DNA of 64,000 nt from Planosporangium thailandense (lineage in GTDB: Bacteria > Actinomycetota > Actinomycetes > Mycobacteriales > Micromonosporaceae), in the NCBI RefSeq assembly GCF_011947195.1, contig NZ_JAATVY010000015.1, positions 62,001 to 126,000 of the forward strand, given 5' to 3'. The notes under the pieces are model-generated. The model was not told where the DNA came from. It saw only the letters and a program-made list of their open reading frames with translations, and made no database searches. The translations under genes and the position numbers were made by a program. Positions 52,522 to 60,382 of this stretch are shown here, piece after piece (position 1 is the stretch's first letter; each line of letters begins with the position of its first letter).

Positions 52522-53175
52522 ATGACCGACCACATTGACGTCGTGCTGCCGTGCCTGGACGAGGCCGCAGCCCTACCGACCGTGCTCCGCGGACTGCCGG
52601 CCGGGTACCGGGCGATCGTCGTCGACAACGGCTCGACGGACGGCTCACCGCGGGTCGCCGCCGCGTGCGGGGCAGTCGTGGTGTGCGAACCGCGACGCGG
52701 CTACGGCGCGGCGGTACACACCGGGCTCGAACACGCCACCGCCGACATCGTCTGCTTCGCCGACGCCGACGGCTCGCTCGACCTCGGCGACCTTCCGCGC
52801 CTCGTGGCTCCGGTACGGTCCGGCGCGGCCGACCTGGCCGCCGGGCGCCGACGGCCGCTCCCCGGCGCCTGGCCCTGGCACGCGCGGGCCGGCAACGCGG
52901 TACTGGCCGCGGTGCTGCGCCGACGGGGCGTACCGGTACACGACATCGCGCCGCTCCGCGCCGCCCGCCGCGCCGCGCTGGTGAGCCTGGGCGTGCGCGA
53001 CCGCGCCTTCGGCTACCCCCTCGAACTGCTGCTGCGCGCCGGCAGCGCGGACTGGCGCATTGAGGAGATCGACATCGCATACCGGCCCCGCGCCACCGGC
53101 ACCCGTTCGAAGGTGTCCGGCTCGGTGCGCGGCACCCTGCGCGCCACCCGCGACCTGATCGGAGCACTGCGGTGA
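52522..53175 (+). CDS. Family 2 glycosyltransferase
   Basis: A 217-aa cytosolic GT-A enzyme of family GT2, dolichyl/polyprenyl-phosphate-sugar synthase-like. Motifs: LPCLDEAAALP at the start, VVDNGSTDGS, RRGYGAAVHTGL, and the D-x-D-containing CFADADGSLDL near residue 76. An amphipathic C-terminus (GTLRATRDLIGAL) has no membrane helix. It probably loads a sugar on polyprenyl phosphate, for use by the GT-C protein encoded divergently. It overlaps the next gene at GTGA. Confidence 0.87.
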   Translation: MTDHIDVVLPCLDEAAALPTVLRGLPAGYRAIVVDNGSTDGSPRVAAACGAVVVCEPRRGYGAAVHTGLEHATADIVCFADADGSLDLGDLPRLVAPVRSGAADLAAGRRRPLPGAWPWHARAGNAVLAAVLRRRGVPVHDIAPLRAARRAALVSLGVRDRAFGYPLELLLRAGSADWRIEEIDIAYRPRATGTRSKVSGSVRGTLRATRDLIGALR

Positions 53176-54410
53176 GGACGCTGCTCGTCGTCGCGAAGGC
53201 GCCGGTGCCCGGGCTGGTCAAGACGCGGCTCTGCCCACCGGCCACGCCGGAGTGGGCGGCCGACATCGCGGCCGCCGCCCTGCTCGACACGCTGACCGTG
53301 GTACGCGCGACCGACGCGCGGCCGGTCGTGGCACTCTCGGGGGATCTGTCGCGTGCGGCGCGACGCGCCGACCTCGCCTCGGCGCTGACCGGTTGCCGGG
53401 TCATACCGCAGCGCGGTGACGGCCTCGGCGCGAGGTTGGCGAACGCCCACGCGGACGCCGGCCCGGCCACGGTCGTGCAGATCGGTATGGACACCCCGCA
53501 GGTCACGCCGGCGCTGCTGGGAGAGGCGCTGGACGCACTCGGCGCCGCGGACGCCGTACTCGGGCCGGCCGCCGATGGTGGCTGGTGGGCGCTCGGACTG
53601 CGCGACCCGGTGTACGCGGCGGCGCTGCGTGACGTGCCGATGTCCACCCCGCACACGGGTCGGCTCACCCTCGAGGCGCTGCGGGCCCGGGGGCTGAGGG
53701 TTGCGCCGCTGCCGGTGCTGACCGATGTGGACACCATGACGGACGCGCGGAAGGTGGCGGCGGCATCACCGGCCACCCGCTTCGCCGCCTCGCTCGGCGG
53801 CTTCTTCGACGATGCGCTGCACGGCAACGAATGCTGGCTGGTCGACGGCGGCGGCAACCGGGAGATGGTGCCGGTAAGGCGCTGGCGCGGTGCGCCCGAG
53901 TGCACCGAGCGCACGCTCATCGAGCGCTGCGGCGGCCCTACCCTCGACATCGGATGCGGGCCCGGCCGGCTGGCCGCCGCGCTGACCGCCCGAGGCGTCA
54001 CCGCGCTGGGCATCGACACCTCGGCCGTAGCGGTCGACCTGACCCGCCGGCGCGGGGCCGCCGCGCTGCGCCGCGACGTGTTCGCGACCGTGCCCGGCGA
54101 GGGTCGGTGGCGGCATGTGCTGCTCTTCGACGGCAACATCGGCATCGGCGGCGATCCCGTCACGCTGCTGCGCCGCTGCGCCGACCTGCTGGAGGCTGGC
54201 GGTACAGCCCTCGTCGAACTGGACTCCCCCGGCACCGGGCTGTGGCGGGGCGCCGCGAGGTTGGAACACGTCGGTGCGGCCGGTCCGGCATTCCCGTGGG
54301 CCCGGCTGGGCGCTGACGCGGTGCACGCCGCGGCTGCCTGCGCCGGCCTGACGGTACACGGCCTGCGCTGCGCCGAGGGCCGCTGGTTCGCCGAGCTGGC
54401 GCGGCCATGA
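53172..54410 (+). CDS. DUF2064 glycosyltransferase-like domain fused to a methyltransferase
   Basis: A 412-aa two-domain protein. Residues 1-200 match the DUF2064/TIGR04282 GT-A-like family: VVAKAPVPGLVKTRL at the start, IGMDTPQVTP and GPAADGGWWALGL. Residues about 245-412 form a class I SAM-dependent methyltransferase with motif I LDIGCGPGRLAAAL (258-271). The two are separate genes in many actinobacteria, so a fusion suggests consecutive steps on one product. The GTG start overlaps the GT2 stop, and the stop overlaps the ATG of the molybdopterin oxidoreductase gene. Both activities are inferred from family. Confidence 0.82.
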   Translation: MRTLLVVAKAPVPGLVKTRLCPPATPEWAADIAAAALLDTLTVVRATDARPVVALSGDLSRAARRADLASALTGCRVIPQRGDGLGARLANAHADAGPATVVQIGMDTPQVTPALLGEALDALGAADAVLGPAADGGWWALGLRDPVYAAALRDVPMSTPHTGRLTLEALRARGLRVAPLPVLTDVDTMTDARKVAAASPATRFAASLGGFFDDALHGNECWLVDGGGNREMVPVRRWRGAPECTERTLIERCGGPTLDIGCGPGRLAAALTARGVTALGIDTSAVAVDLTRRRGAAALRRDVFATVPGEGRWRHVLLFDGNIGIGGDPVTLLRRCADLLEAGGTALVELDSPGTGLWRGAARLEHVGAAGPAFPWARLGADAVHAAAACAGLTVHGLRCAEGRWFAELARP

Positions 54411-54451
54411 GACGAGCCGGTGCGGCCATGAGACGAGCCGGTGCGGCCATG
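54401..54451 (+). repeat. 21-bp tandem repeat duplicating a start codon
   Basis: GCGGCCATGAGACGAGCCGGT occurs twice in tandem (54401-54421, 54422-54442), followed by a partial third copy to 54451. Each copy carries an in-frame ATG (54407, 54428, 54449) and adds MRRAGAA. The first copy also contains the stop of the preceding gene. Confidence 0.85.
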
Positions 54452-55486
54452 CGACTCGTGTTCCGGTCGGTCAACCACGACGTGAGCGTCAGCGCCCGGC
54501 TCGGCCGCTGGCTGGGCGTGGCGTTCGCGTTGTGCTTTCTCACCGGACTGGCCAGCCACGCCGTCCAGCACACCGAGCTGCCCTGGCCGACGCGTCCGGT
54601 CGGCCTTTACCGGGTCACCCAGGGCGTGCACGTCCTGTCCGGAGTAGCCGCGGTGCCGCTGCTGCTGGCCAAGCTCTGGAGCGTCTACCCGAAGCTGTTC
54701 GAACGGCCCCGGCTTCGCACGCTCCCCGAGCGCGGCGCGGTCCTCGTGCTGATCGCGGCAGCGTTCTTCGAACTCGTAACCGGCGGCTTCAACGTCGCCA
54801 AGTCGTACCCGTGGAGCTTCTTCTTCCCCACCGCGCACTACGCGGTCGCCTGGATCCTGGCCGGCGGCTTGCTAGTACACATTGGATTGCGGCTACCGGC
54901 GATACACACCGGGCTCGCCACGCCGGTCGATCCGCGGCGGCGCGCGTTCCTGCGTACGACGGGGCTGGCGGCGGGTGCGGCGCTGCTGGCCACGGCCGGC
55001 GGCACCGTGCCGCTGCTGCGGCGGGTGTCGCTCCTCGCCTGGCGCTCCCCTACCGGCGTTCCGGTCAACCGCACCGCCGCCGCGGCGGGCATCAGCATCG
55101 GACCGGACTGGCGGCTCACCGTCGGATCCGCGGCGTTCACCTACGCCGACCTGCTGGCCCTGCCGCAGCATACGGCGACGCTGCCGATCGCCTGTGTGGA
55201 AGGCTGGAGCGCCTCCGCGACCTGGAGCGGTGTCCGCGTCCGCGACCTGCTCGCCGCCGCCGGCGTACCGGTCCACCGCCCGGTACGCGTCATCTCCCTC
55301 GACGAGGGCCGCTACGGCCGGTCGACCCTCCCCACCGCCCATGTCAATGATCCGCTCACGCTGCTCGCGCTGCGCATGAACGGCCGGGTGCTCAGCCCCG
55401 ACCACGGGTACCCGTGCCGCCTCATCACCGCGAGCCGTCCCGGCGTGCTCCAGACCAAGTGGGTCAGCAGAATCGAGGCGGCATGA
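54407..55486 (+). CDS. Membrane-bound molybdopterin oxidoreductase (sulfite-oxidase fold)
   Basis: A 359-aa fusion, or 345 aa if the third ATG (54449) is used. Residues 33-165 hold four membrane helices with His at H75, H144 and H158, resembling a b-type cytochrome. Residues 177-200 (RRRAFLRTTGLAAGAA) look like an internal twin-Arg segment before a fifth helix. Residues 225-359 form a molybdopterin-binding domain with the Mo-ligand Cys at 263 in CVEGWSASATWSG and SPDHGYPCRLI near the end. It probably reduces or oxidises a small molecule outside the membrane with electrons through haem. The repeat at the N-terminus makes the start uncertain. Confidence 0.83.
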   Translation: MRRAGAAMRRAGAAMRLVFRSVNHDVSVSARLGRWLGVAFALCFLTGLASHAVQHTELPWPTRPVGLYRVTQGVHVLSGVAAVPLLLAKLWSVYPKLFERPRLRTLPERGAVLVLIAAAFFELVTGGFNVAKSYPWSFFFPTAHYAVAWILAGGLLVHIGLRLPAIHTGLATPVDPRRRAFLRTTGLAAGAALLATAGGTVPLLRRVSLLAWRSPTGVPVNRTAAAAGISIGPDWRLTVGSAAFTYADLLALPQHTATLPIACVEGWSASATWSGVRVRDLLAAAGVPVHRPVRVISLDEGRYGRSTLPTAHVNDPLTLLALRMNGRVLSPDHGYPCRLITASRPGVLQTKWVSRIEAA

Positions 55487-55905
55487 TCCGGCGAATCCTC
55501 GTCCTTACCGGCGTCGCGGCGGCCGGCTACGGCGCGTCGCTGCTGCTTCCCCAGATCTGGGCGGTGCTGCCCTGGCTCGCCGGCGGGCCGCTGGTTCACG
55601 ACCTTCTGGTCGCGCCGCTCATCGGCGGCGTCGGTGCGCTCGCCGGCCGCCGCCGCACCGTCGCGGCGGCGCTCGCGGTCAGTGGCACGCTGCTGCTGAT
55701 CGCCGTGCCGCTGATCTGGCGACCGCGCCCGGCCGCGCCCAACCCCGGCCTGCTGGACCGGGACTACGCCACCGGTCTCGCGGTCATGCTCGGCATCGTG
55801 TGGGCCCTCGCCGCGCTCACGGCGCTGTGGCGCGCCATGGGCGGGTGGCCGACGACACCCCGTCGGTTACCGCGAAGCGGTCGAGAGGTCAGGAGAGCAT
55901 CGTGA
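55483..55905 (+). CDS. Small membrane protein of the oxidoreductase operon
   Basis: A 140-aa protein with about four hydrophobic segments (VLTGVAAAGYGASLLLP, VHDLLVAPLIGGVGALAG, VAAALAVSGTLLLIAVPLIW, YATGLAVMLGIVWALAAL) and a basic tail. I do not recognise a family. The ATG overlaps the stop of the molybdopterin oxidoreductase gene (ATGA), so it is probably a subunit or assembly partner of that enzyme. Its 3' end overlaps the convergent cupin gene by 17 bp. Confidence 0.75.
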   Translation: MIRRILVLTGVAAAGYGASLLLPQIWAVLPWLAGGPLVHDLLVAPLIGGVGALAGRRRTVAAALAVSGTLLLIAVPLIWRPRPAAPNPGLLDRDYATGLAVMLGIVWALAALTALWRAMGGWPTTPRRLPRSGREVRRAS

Positions 55906-56365
55906 AGTCGGCGAAGTCGAAGCCCGGGGAGACAACGCAGGACACGAGAACCTCGTCGTCGGCGGCAGGTCTTCCGGATTGCCACTCGTCGGCGGGAACC
56001 AGGACCTGGGGTCGTTGTCCGGCCGCGATGTCCGGCCCGAGAACAACCGTCCTCGGATCAGGGTCCGGCGTCTCACCCGTCCCGCCGAGCTGGAGCACCA
56101 GCGGAGCGCCACGATGCCACAACCACAGTTCGGGAGACCGTACGCGGTGCCAGCGGGACTCCTGGCCAGGCTCGAGAAGAAAGTAGATGGCGGTGCAGCT
56201 CGCGCGCTCGCCGTGGTAGCCGGCCGGACTGAAGTACCGGTCGCTGGCCCACGTCTGGCGGTACCAACCGCCCTCGGGATGGGGCTCCAGGTCGAGCAAC
56301 CGAGCGGTGCCGGGAGGCTCGGATGTCCCGCTCCTCGGCCCGCGCGAACCAGGCGGCGATCCCAT
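55889..56365 (-). CDS. Cupin (DUF985/RmlC-like) protein
   Basis: A 158-aa single-domain beta-barrel of the DUF985 cupin family. DLEPHPEGGWYRQTW begins the conserved part, followed by AIYFLLEPGQESRWHRV, ELWLWHRGAPLVLQL and VVSPGFDFADF. Family members bind metal or sugar-like ligands; their reactions are mostly unknown. The ATG at 56365 has GGGAAGG six bases upstream. The 20 residues before the conserved core (SPPGSRGPRSGTSEPPG) do not look conserved, so the true start or an old frameshift there is open. Confidence 0.78.
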   Translation of the reverse strand: MGSPPGSRGPRSGTSEPPGTARLLDLEPHPEGGWYRQTWASDRYFSPAGYHGERASCTAIYFLLEPGQESRWHRVRSPELWLWHRGAPLVLQLGGTGETPDPDPRTVVLGPDIAAGQRPQVLVPADEWQSGRPAADDEVLVSCVVSPGFDFADFTMLS

Positions 56366-56445
56366 GCGTGGCCTTCCCGTCGGAACCAAACCGACCGAGT
56401 GTCGCACCCGGCGGGCGGCTTGAACAGGTACCCGGGCCCACGATG

Positions 56446-56473
56446 TTGCCAAATGACAAACATCGATTAGTCC
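56446..56473 (+). promoter_or_regulatory. Candidate promoter of the peptide-uptake operon
   Basis: TTGCCA (56446-56451), a 16-bp spacer and TAGTCC (56468-56473) lie in the most AT-rich stretch between the divergent cupin and substrate-binding-protein genes, about 70 bases before the ATG at 56546. Confidence 0.35.
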
Positions 56474-56545
56474 ATGGAGATTTTTCTACATGCCTGCGAG
56501 GCTTCATGCACCTCCATTCAGGTACCACACCACCGGTGAGGAACC

Positions 56546-58381
56546 ATGTCCCCCGACAGGAGCGTCAACCGCCGCGCCGCAGCCGGTCCCCGGCGCTGGC
56601 TCGCCCTGGCGGCCGCCTGCGCCGCGCTGGCCGTCCCGACCGTGGCCGCGACGCGGCCGGCGCCCGCGCGGGCCGCGTCGCGGACGCTGACGATCGCGAC
56701 CAACGGCAGCGTGGACTCGCTCAGCCCCTTCCTGGCCCAGCGCGCCCTGCCCACCTACATCCACCGACTGGTGTACGACTTCCTGACCAACTACGACGCG
56801 CACGACTTCCACCCGGTCCCGGCCATGGCGACCGCGTGGTCGACCTCAGCCGACAAGCTGGTCTGGACGTTCACCATCCGCGACGGCATGACCTGGTCGG
56901 ACGGGCAGCCGGTGACCGCCGACGACGTCGCCTGGACCTACCGGCTGATGATGACCAACCGGGACGCGGCCACCGCCAACGGCAACTTCGTCGCCAACTT
57001 CAGGTCCGTGACCGCGCCCGATCCGCGTACGGTCGTCGTCACGCTGAACCAGCCCCAGGCCACGATGCTCGCCCTCGACGTCCCGGTCGTGCCCCGGCAC
57101 GTGTGGGAGTCGCACGTGGCCGACATCGGCACGTTCAACAACGACACCCGGTTCCCGGTCGTCGGCGACGGGCCGTTCATCCTGTCCGGCTACGCCAAGA
57201 ACCAGTACATCGAGCTGACCGCCAACCCGACCTACTGGCGCGGCCGGCCGGCGTTCGACCGGCTGGTCTTCAAGTACTACAAGGACTCCGACGCCGCGGT
57301 CGAGGCGCTGCGCAAGGGCGAGGTGGACTTCGTCGACCATCTCACGCCGGCCCAGTACGACGCGCTGCGCACCGCGCGGCACACGACGCTCAACCGGTCC
57401 CCGGGCAAGTCGTTCTACGCGCTGGCCGTCAACCCGGGCGCCACGACCACCTCCGGCCAGGCGTTCGGCGACGGCAACCCGGCACTGCACGACCAGCGGG
57501 TACGCCAGGCGATCATGCACGCGATCGACACCGGCGCCCTGGTCCGCCGGACGTTGGGCGGCTACGGCGAGGCCGGCGGTGGGTACCTGCCGCCCATCTT
57601 CACGGCCAACCACTGGCGCCCCGACGCGTCTGCCGCGTACGCCTACGACCCCGACCGGGCCAACCGGCTGCTCGACGCCGCCGGCTACCACCGGGGCGCC
57701 GACGGCCGGCGGACCACCCCTGACGGCCGGCCGCTCACCCTGCGGCTGCTCGGCCAGACCCAGCGCCCGGCCGACGCGCAGAACGCCACCTACGTGGCCG
57801 AGTGGCTCAAGGCGGTCGGCATCGAGGTCACGACCAGGATCGTCGACCAGGGGATGCTGGGCGACATCGAGACCGCCGGCAACTACGACCTCGCGTTCGA
57901 CAGCTGGATCACCAACCCCGACCCGGACTACGTACTGTCGATCCAGACCTGCGGCGCCCGCCCGGCCACGGCCGGCGCCACCTTCCCCGGCGACGACTTC
58001 ATCTGCGACCCCGACTACGACGCGCTGTACGCCCGTCAGATCGCCGAGTACGACCCGGCGGCGCGGGCGGCGATCGTCCGGCAGATGCAGCAGCGGCTGT
58101 ACGCCGACGCGTACATCGACGTGCTGTACTACCCGGACATCCTGGAGGCGTACCGGTCCGACCGGATCGCCGGGATGGACCGGCAGCCCCAGCCGCGCGG
58201 GATGTACAGCGGCCAGGACGGCTACTGGAGCTGGTGGTCGGCGAAGCCCGGGAAGCGTTCGGCGTCCCCCACCGGCCCGGCCGTGCTCGCCGGTGGCGTC
58301 GCCGCCCTGGTGATCCTCGGCGTCGGTGGCGGCCTCGTGGTCGCGCGCCGCCGTCGCGCGGCCGCAGACGACCGCGAGTAG
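56546..58381 (+). CDS. Extracellular peptide-binding protein (SBP family 5) with C-terminal anchor
   Basis: A 611-aa substrate-binding protein of the Opp/Dpp class. An N-terminal export signal (RRWLALAAACAALAVP) ends near residue 44. The family-5 fold shows ATNGSVDSLSPFLAQ, TFTIRDGMTWSDGQPVTADDV, GDGPFILSGY and NPTYWRGRPAFD. Unlike typical members it has no good lipobox, but a C-terminal membrane helix (AVLAGGVAALVILGVGGGLVV) followed by RRRR, so it is anchored by its tail. It should capture oligopeptides for the two permeases encoded next. GTGAGGA lies four bases before the ATG. Confidence 0.88.
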   Translation: MSPDRSVNRRAAAGPRRWLALAAACAALAVPTVAATRPAPARAASRTLTIATNGSVDSLSPFLAQRALPTYIHRLVYDFLTNYDAHDFHPVPAMATAWSTSADKLVWTFTIRDGMTWSDGQPVTADDVAWTYRLMMTNRDAATANGNFVANFRSVTAPDPRTVVVTLNQPQATMLALDVPVVPRHVWESHVADIGTFNNDTRFPVVGDGPFILSGYAKNQYIELTANPTYWRGRPAFDRLVFKYYKDSDAAVEALRKGEVDFVDHLTPAQYDALRTARHTTLNRSPGKSFYALAVNPGATTTSGQAFGDGNPALHDQRVRQAIMHAIDTGALVRRTLGGYGEAGGGYLPPIFTANHWRPDASAAYAYDPDRANRLLDAAGYHRGADGRRTTPDGRPLTLRLLGQTQRPADAQNATYVAEWLKAVGIEVTTRIVDQGMLGDIETAGNYDLAFDSWITNPDPDYVLSIQTCGARPATAGATFPGDDFICDPDYDALYARQIAEYDPAARAAIVRQMQQRLYADAYIDVLYYPDILEAYRSDRIAGMDRQPQPRGMYSGQDGYWSWWSAKPGKRSASPTGPAVLAGGVAALVILGVGGGLVVARRRRAAADDRE

Positions 58382-58390
58382 GGGGTACCC

Positions 58391-59365
58391 GTGGCGCGGT
58401 ATCTCGCCGCCAAGCTCGCCGGCGCGTCCGTCAGCCTGGTGGCCGTGGCGCTCACCGCGTTCTTCCTGTTCCGGGTGCTCCCCGGCGACCCGGTGCGGGC
58501 GCTCACCCGCGGCCGCCCGACCAGCGCGGCGCAGCTCGCCCAGCTACGCCACCAGCTCGGCGTCGACCGGCCGCTCGCCGCCCAGTTCGCCGACTACCTG
58601 CTCCGCCTGACCCACGGCGACCTCGGCACCTCCTACCAGTACAAGACGTCCGTGACCGGGCTCATCGGCGAGCATCTGTGGGCCACCGTGTACCTGGTCG
58701 GCACCGCCACCCTGCTGTCGGCCGTACTCGGCCTGCGCAGCGGCATCCGCAGCGCCTGGCGGCACGGAAGCGTCGGCGACCGGGTCCGTACCGGGGTCGC
58801 GGTCGTGCTCTGGTCGGTACCGTCCTTCTGGCTCGGCCTGCTGCTGATCGTCGTGCTCGCCGTCGGCGTGGGACCGGTACCCGGACTGTTCCCGACCGGC
58901 GGGGCGAGCACCCCGGGTACCCACGGCGCCGTCGCGGTGCTCACCGACCGGCTGACCCACCTCGCCCTGCCGTGCCTGACCCTGGTCGCGGTCATCTACG
59001 CGCAGTACGCCCTGACCATGCGGGCGTCCCTGCTCGACGAGATGGGCAGCGACTACCTCACCACCGCCCGGGCCAAGGGGCTGCGCGACGACCAGGTGCG
59101 GCGTCGGCACGCGGTACCGAACGCGCTGCTGCCCACCGTGACGCTCATCTTCGTCAACGTCGGCTTCGTGGTGTCCGGATCGGTGCTGGTGGAGACCGTC
59201 TTCTCCTGGCCCGGTCTGGGCAGCCTGTTCTACGAGGCGCTCAGCGTGCCCGATCTGCCCCTGCTGGAGGGGCTGTTCGTCGTCTTCTCCGCGGCGGTGA
59301 TCCTCATGAACCTGCTCGCCGACCTGCTCTACCCGGTCCTCGACCCCCGTGTGCGTACGGCATGA
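58391..59365 (+). CDS. Peptide ABC transporter permease (OppB/DppB type)
   Basis: A 324-aa permease with six membrane helices. The first is followed by FRVLPGDPVRALTRGRPT, the usual N-terminal loop of DppB-like proteins, and then QLRHQLGVDRPLAAQFADYL. The EAA-type coupling loop is DYLTTARAKGLRDDQVRRRHAVPNAL (read in two parts around residue 225). The start is GTG at 58391, nine bases after the substrate-binding-protein stop. It overlaps the second permease gene at ATGA. Confidence 0.9.
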   Translation: MARYLAAKLAGASVSLVAVALTAFFLFRVLPGDPVRALTRGRPTSAAQLAQLRHQLGVDRPLAAQFADYLLRLTHGDLGTSYQYKTSVTGLIGEHLWATVYLVGTATLLSAVLGLRSGIRSAWRHGSVGDRVRTGVAVVLWSVPSFWLGLLLIVVLAVGVGPVPGLFPTGGASTPGTHGAVAVLTDRLTHLALPCLTLVAVIYAQYALTMRASLLDEMGSDYLTTARAKGLRDDQVRRRHAVPNALLPTVTLIFVNVGFVVSGSVLVETVFSWPGLGSLFYEALSVPDLPLLEGLFVVFSAAVILMNLLADLLYPVLDPRVRTA

Positions 59366-60261
59366 CGGCGGCCGACCCCGCACCGATGAGCCGGGGCGAC
59401 CGGCGCCGGTCGCTGGTCCGGCTCGGCCGCGCGTACGCCCGCAACCGCGCCGGCGTCGCCGCCGCGTGCCTGTTGCTGGCGACCGTCGGCGCCGCCGTGG
59501 CCGCGCCGCTCTTCGTCGGCGCGGCCGACCTCAGCGCGGTCCACGCGCCGGGCGCCCCGCTCCGGCCGCCGTCGGCGCGCTTCCCGCTGGGCACCGACGG
59601 CTACGGCCGGTCCATGCTGGCCGTCACGGTCTGGGGAGCGCGGATCTCGCTGGCCGTCGGCCTGCTCGCCACGGTGGTGTCGGTCGGGATCGGCGCGCTG
59701 GTCGGCATCTGCGCCGGACACTTCCGCGGCTGGACCGAGACGGTGCTGATGCGCGTCACCGACTGGTTCCTGGTCCTGCCCACCCTGGTGCTGGCCGCGG
59801 CGCTGGCCAGCGTCCTGCCGCCGGGTACGGCCACGGTCGTGGTGGCCATCGGGGTCACCTCGTGGGCGACCACCGCCCGCCTGGTCCGGGCGCAGACGCT
59901 GACCGTCGAGGCCCGGCCCTACATCGAGCGCGCCAGGGCGCTCGGTGGCGACCACTGGCACGTGACGACCCGCCACGTGCTGCCCAACGTCGCACCGCTG
60001 GTCCTGGCGCAGACCACGCTCACCGTCTCCGGTGCGATCCTCGCCGAGTCCACGTTGGCGTTCCTCGGCCTCGGCGACCCGACCGCCGTGTCCTGGGGTA
60101 CCACCCTGCAACTGGCCCGTCAGGTCGGTGCGGTCAGCGCCGGCGACTGGTGGGTGCTGCTGCCGCCCGGCCTGGCCATCGCCGGCGTGTGCCTCGCCTT
60201 CACGGTGTGCGGCCGGGCCCTGGAGGCCGTGCTCAACCCCCGGCTGGCCGGGCGGCGATGA
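59362..60261 (+). CDS. Peptide ABC transporter permease (OppC/DppC type)
   Basis: A 299-aa permease, partner of the preceding one. The N-terminal helix is followed by the short outer segment with RFPLGTDGYGRSMLAVTVWG, a hallmark of DppC-like proteins, and five further helices. The coupling loop reads YIERARALGGDHWHVTTRHVLPN, and LAESTLAFLGLGDPTAVSWG follows. Neither OppD nor OppF lies in the window, so the ATPases are beyond the right edge or shared with another transporter. Confidence 0.9.
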   Translation: MTAADPAPMSRGDRRRSLVRLGRAYARNRAGVAAACLLLATVGAAVAAPLFVGAADLSAVHAPGAPLRPPSARFPLGTDGYGRSMLAVTVWGARISLAVGLLATVVSVGIGALVGICAGHFRGWTETVLMRVTDWFLVLPTLVLAAALASVLPPGTATVVVAIGVTSWATTARLVRAQTLTVEARPYIERARALGGDHWHVTTRHVLPNVAPLVLAQTTLTVSGAILAESTLAFLGLGDPTAVSWGTTLQLARQVGAVSAGDWWVLLPPGLAIAGVCLAFTVCGRALEAVLNPRLAGRR

Positions 60262-60309
60262 CCTACCGACGGCACTTTTCCACAGAGCTGCAACAGTAGA
60301 CGAAAACTA

Positions 60310-60339
60310 TTGACGACCATCGTTGCCGCTGCGGATAGT
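60310..60339 (+). promoter_or_regulatory. Candidate promoter of the peptidase genes
   Basis: TTGACG (60310-60315), an 18-bp spacer and GATAGT (60334-60339) form the best consensus-like housekeeping promoter in the window, with a leader of about 37 bases before the ATG at 60383. The three peptidase genes can therefore be transcribed apart from the transporter. Confidence 0.5.
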
Positions 60340-60382
60340 CGCCCTTGACACCCATCCCCGGGTACCCGACGAAGGAGGCACC

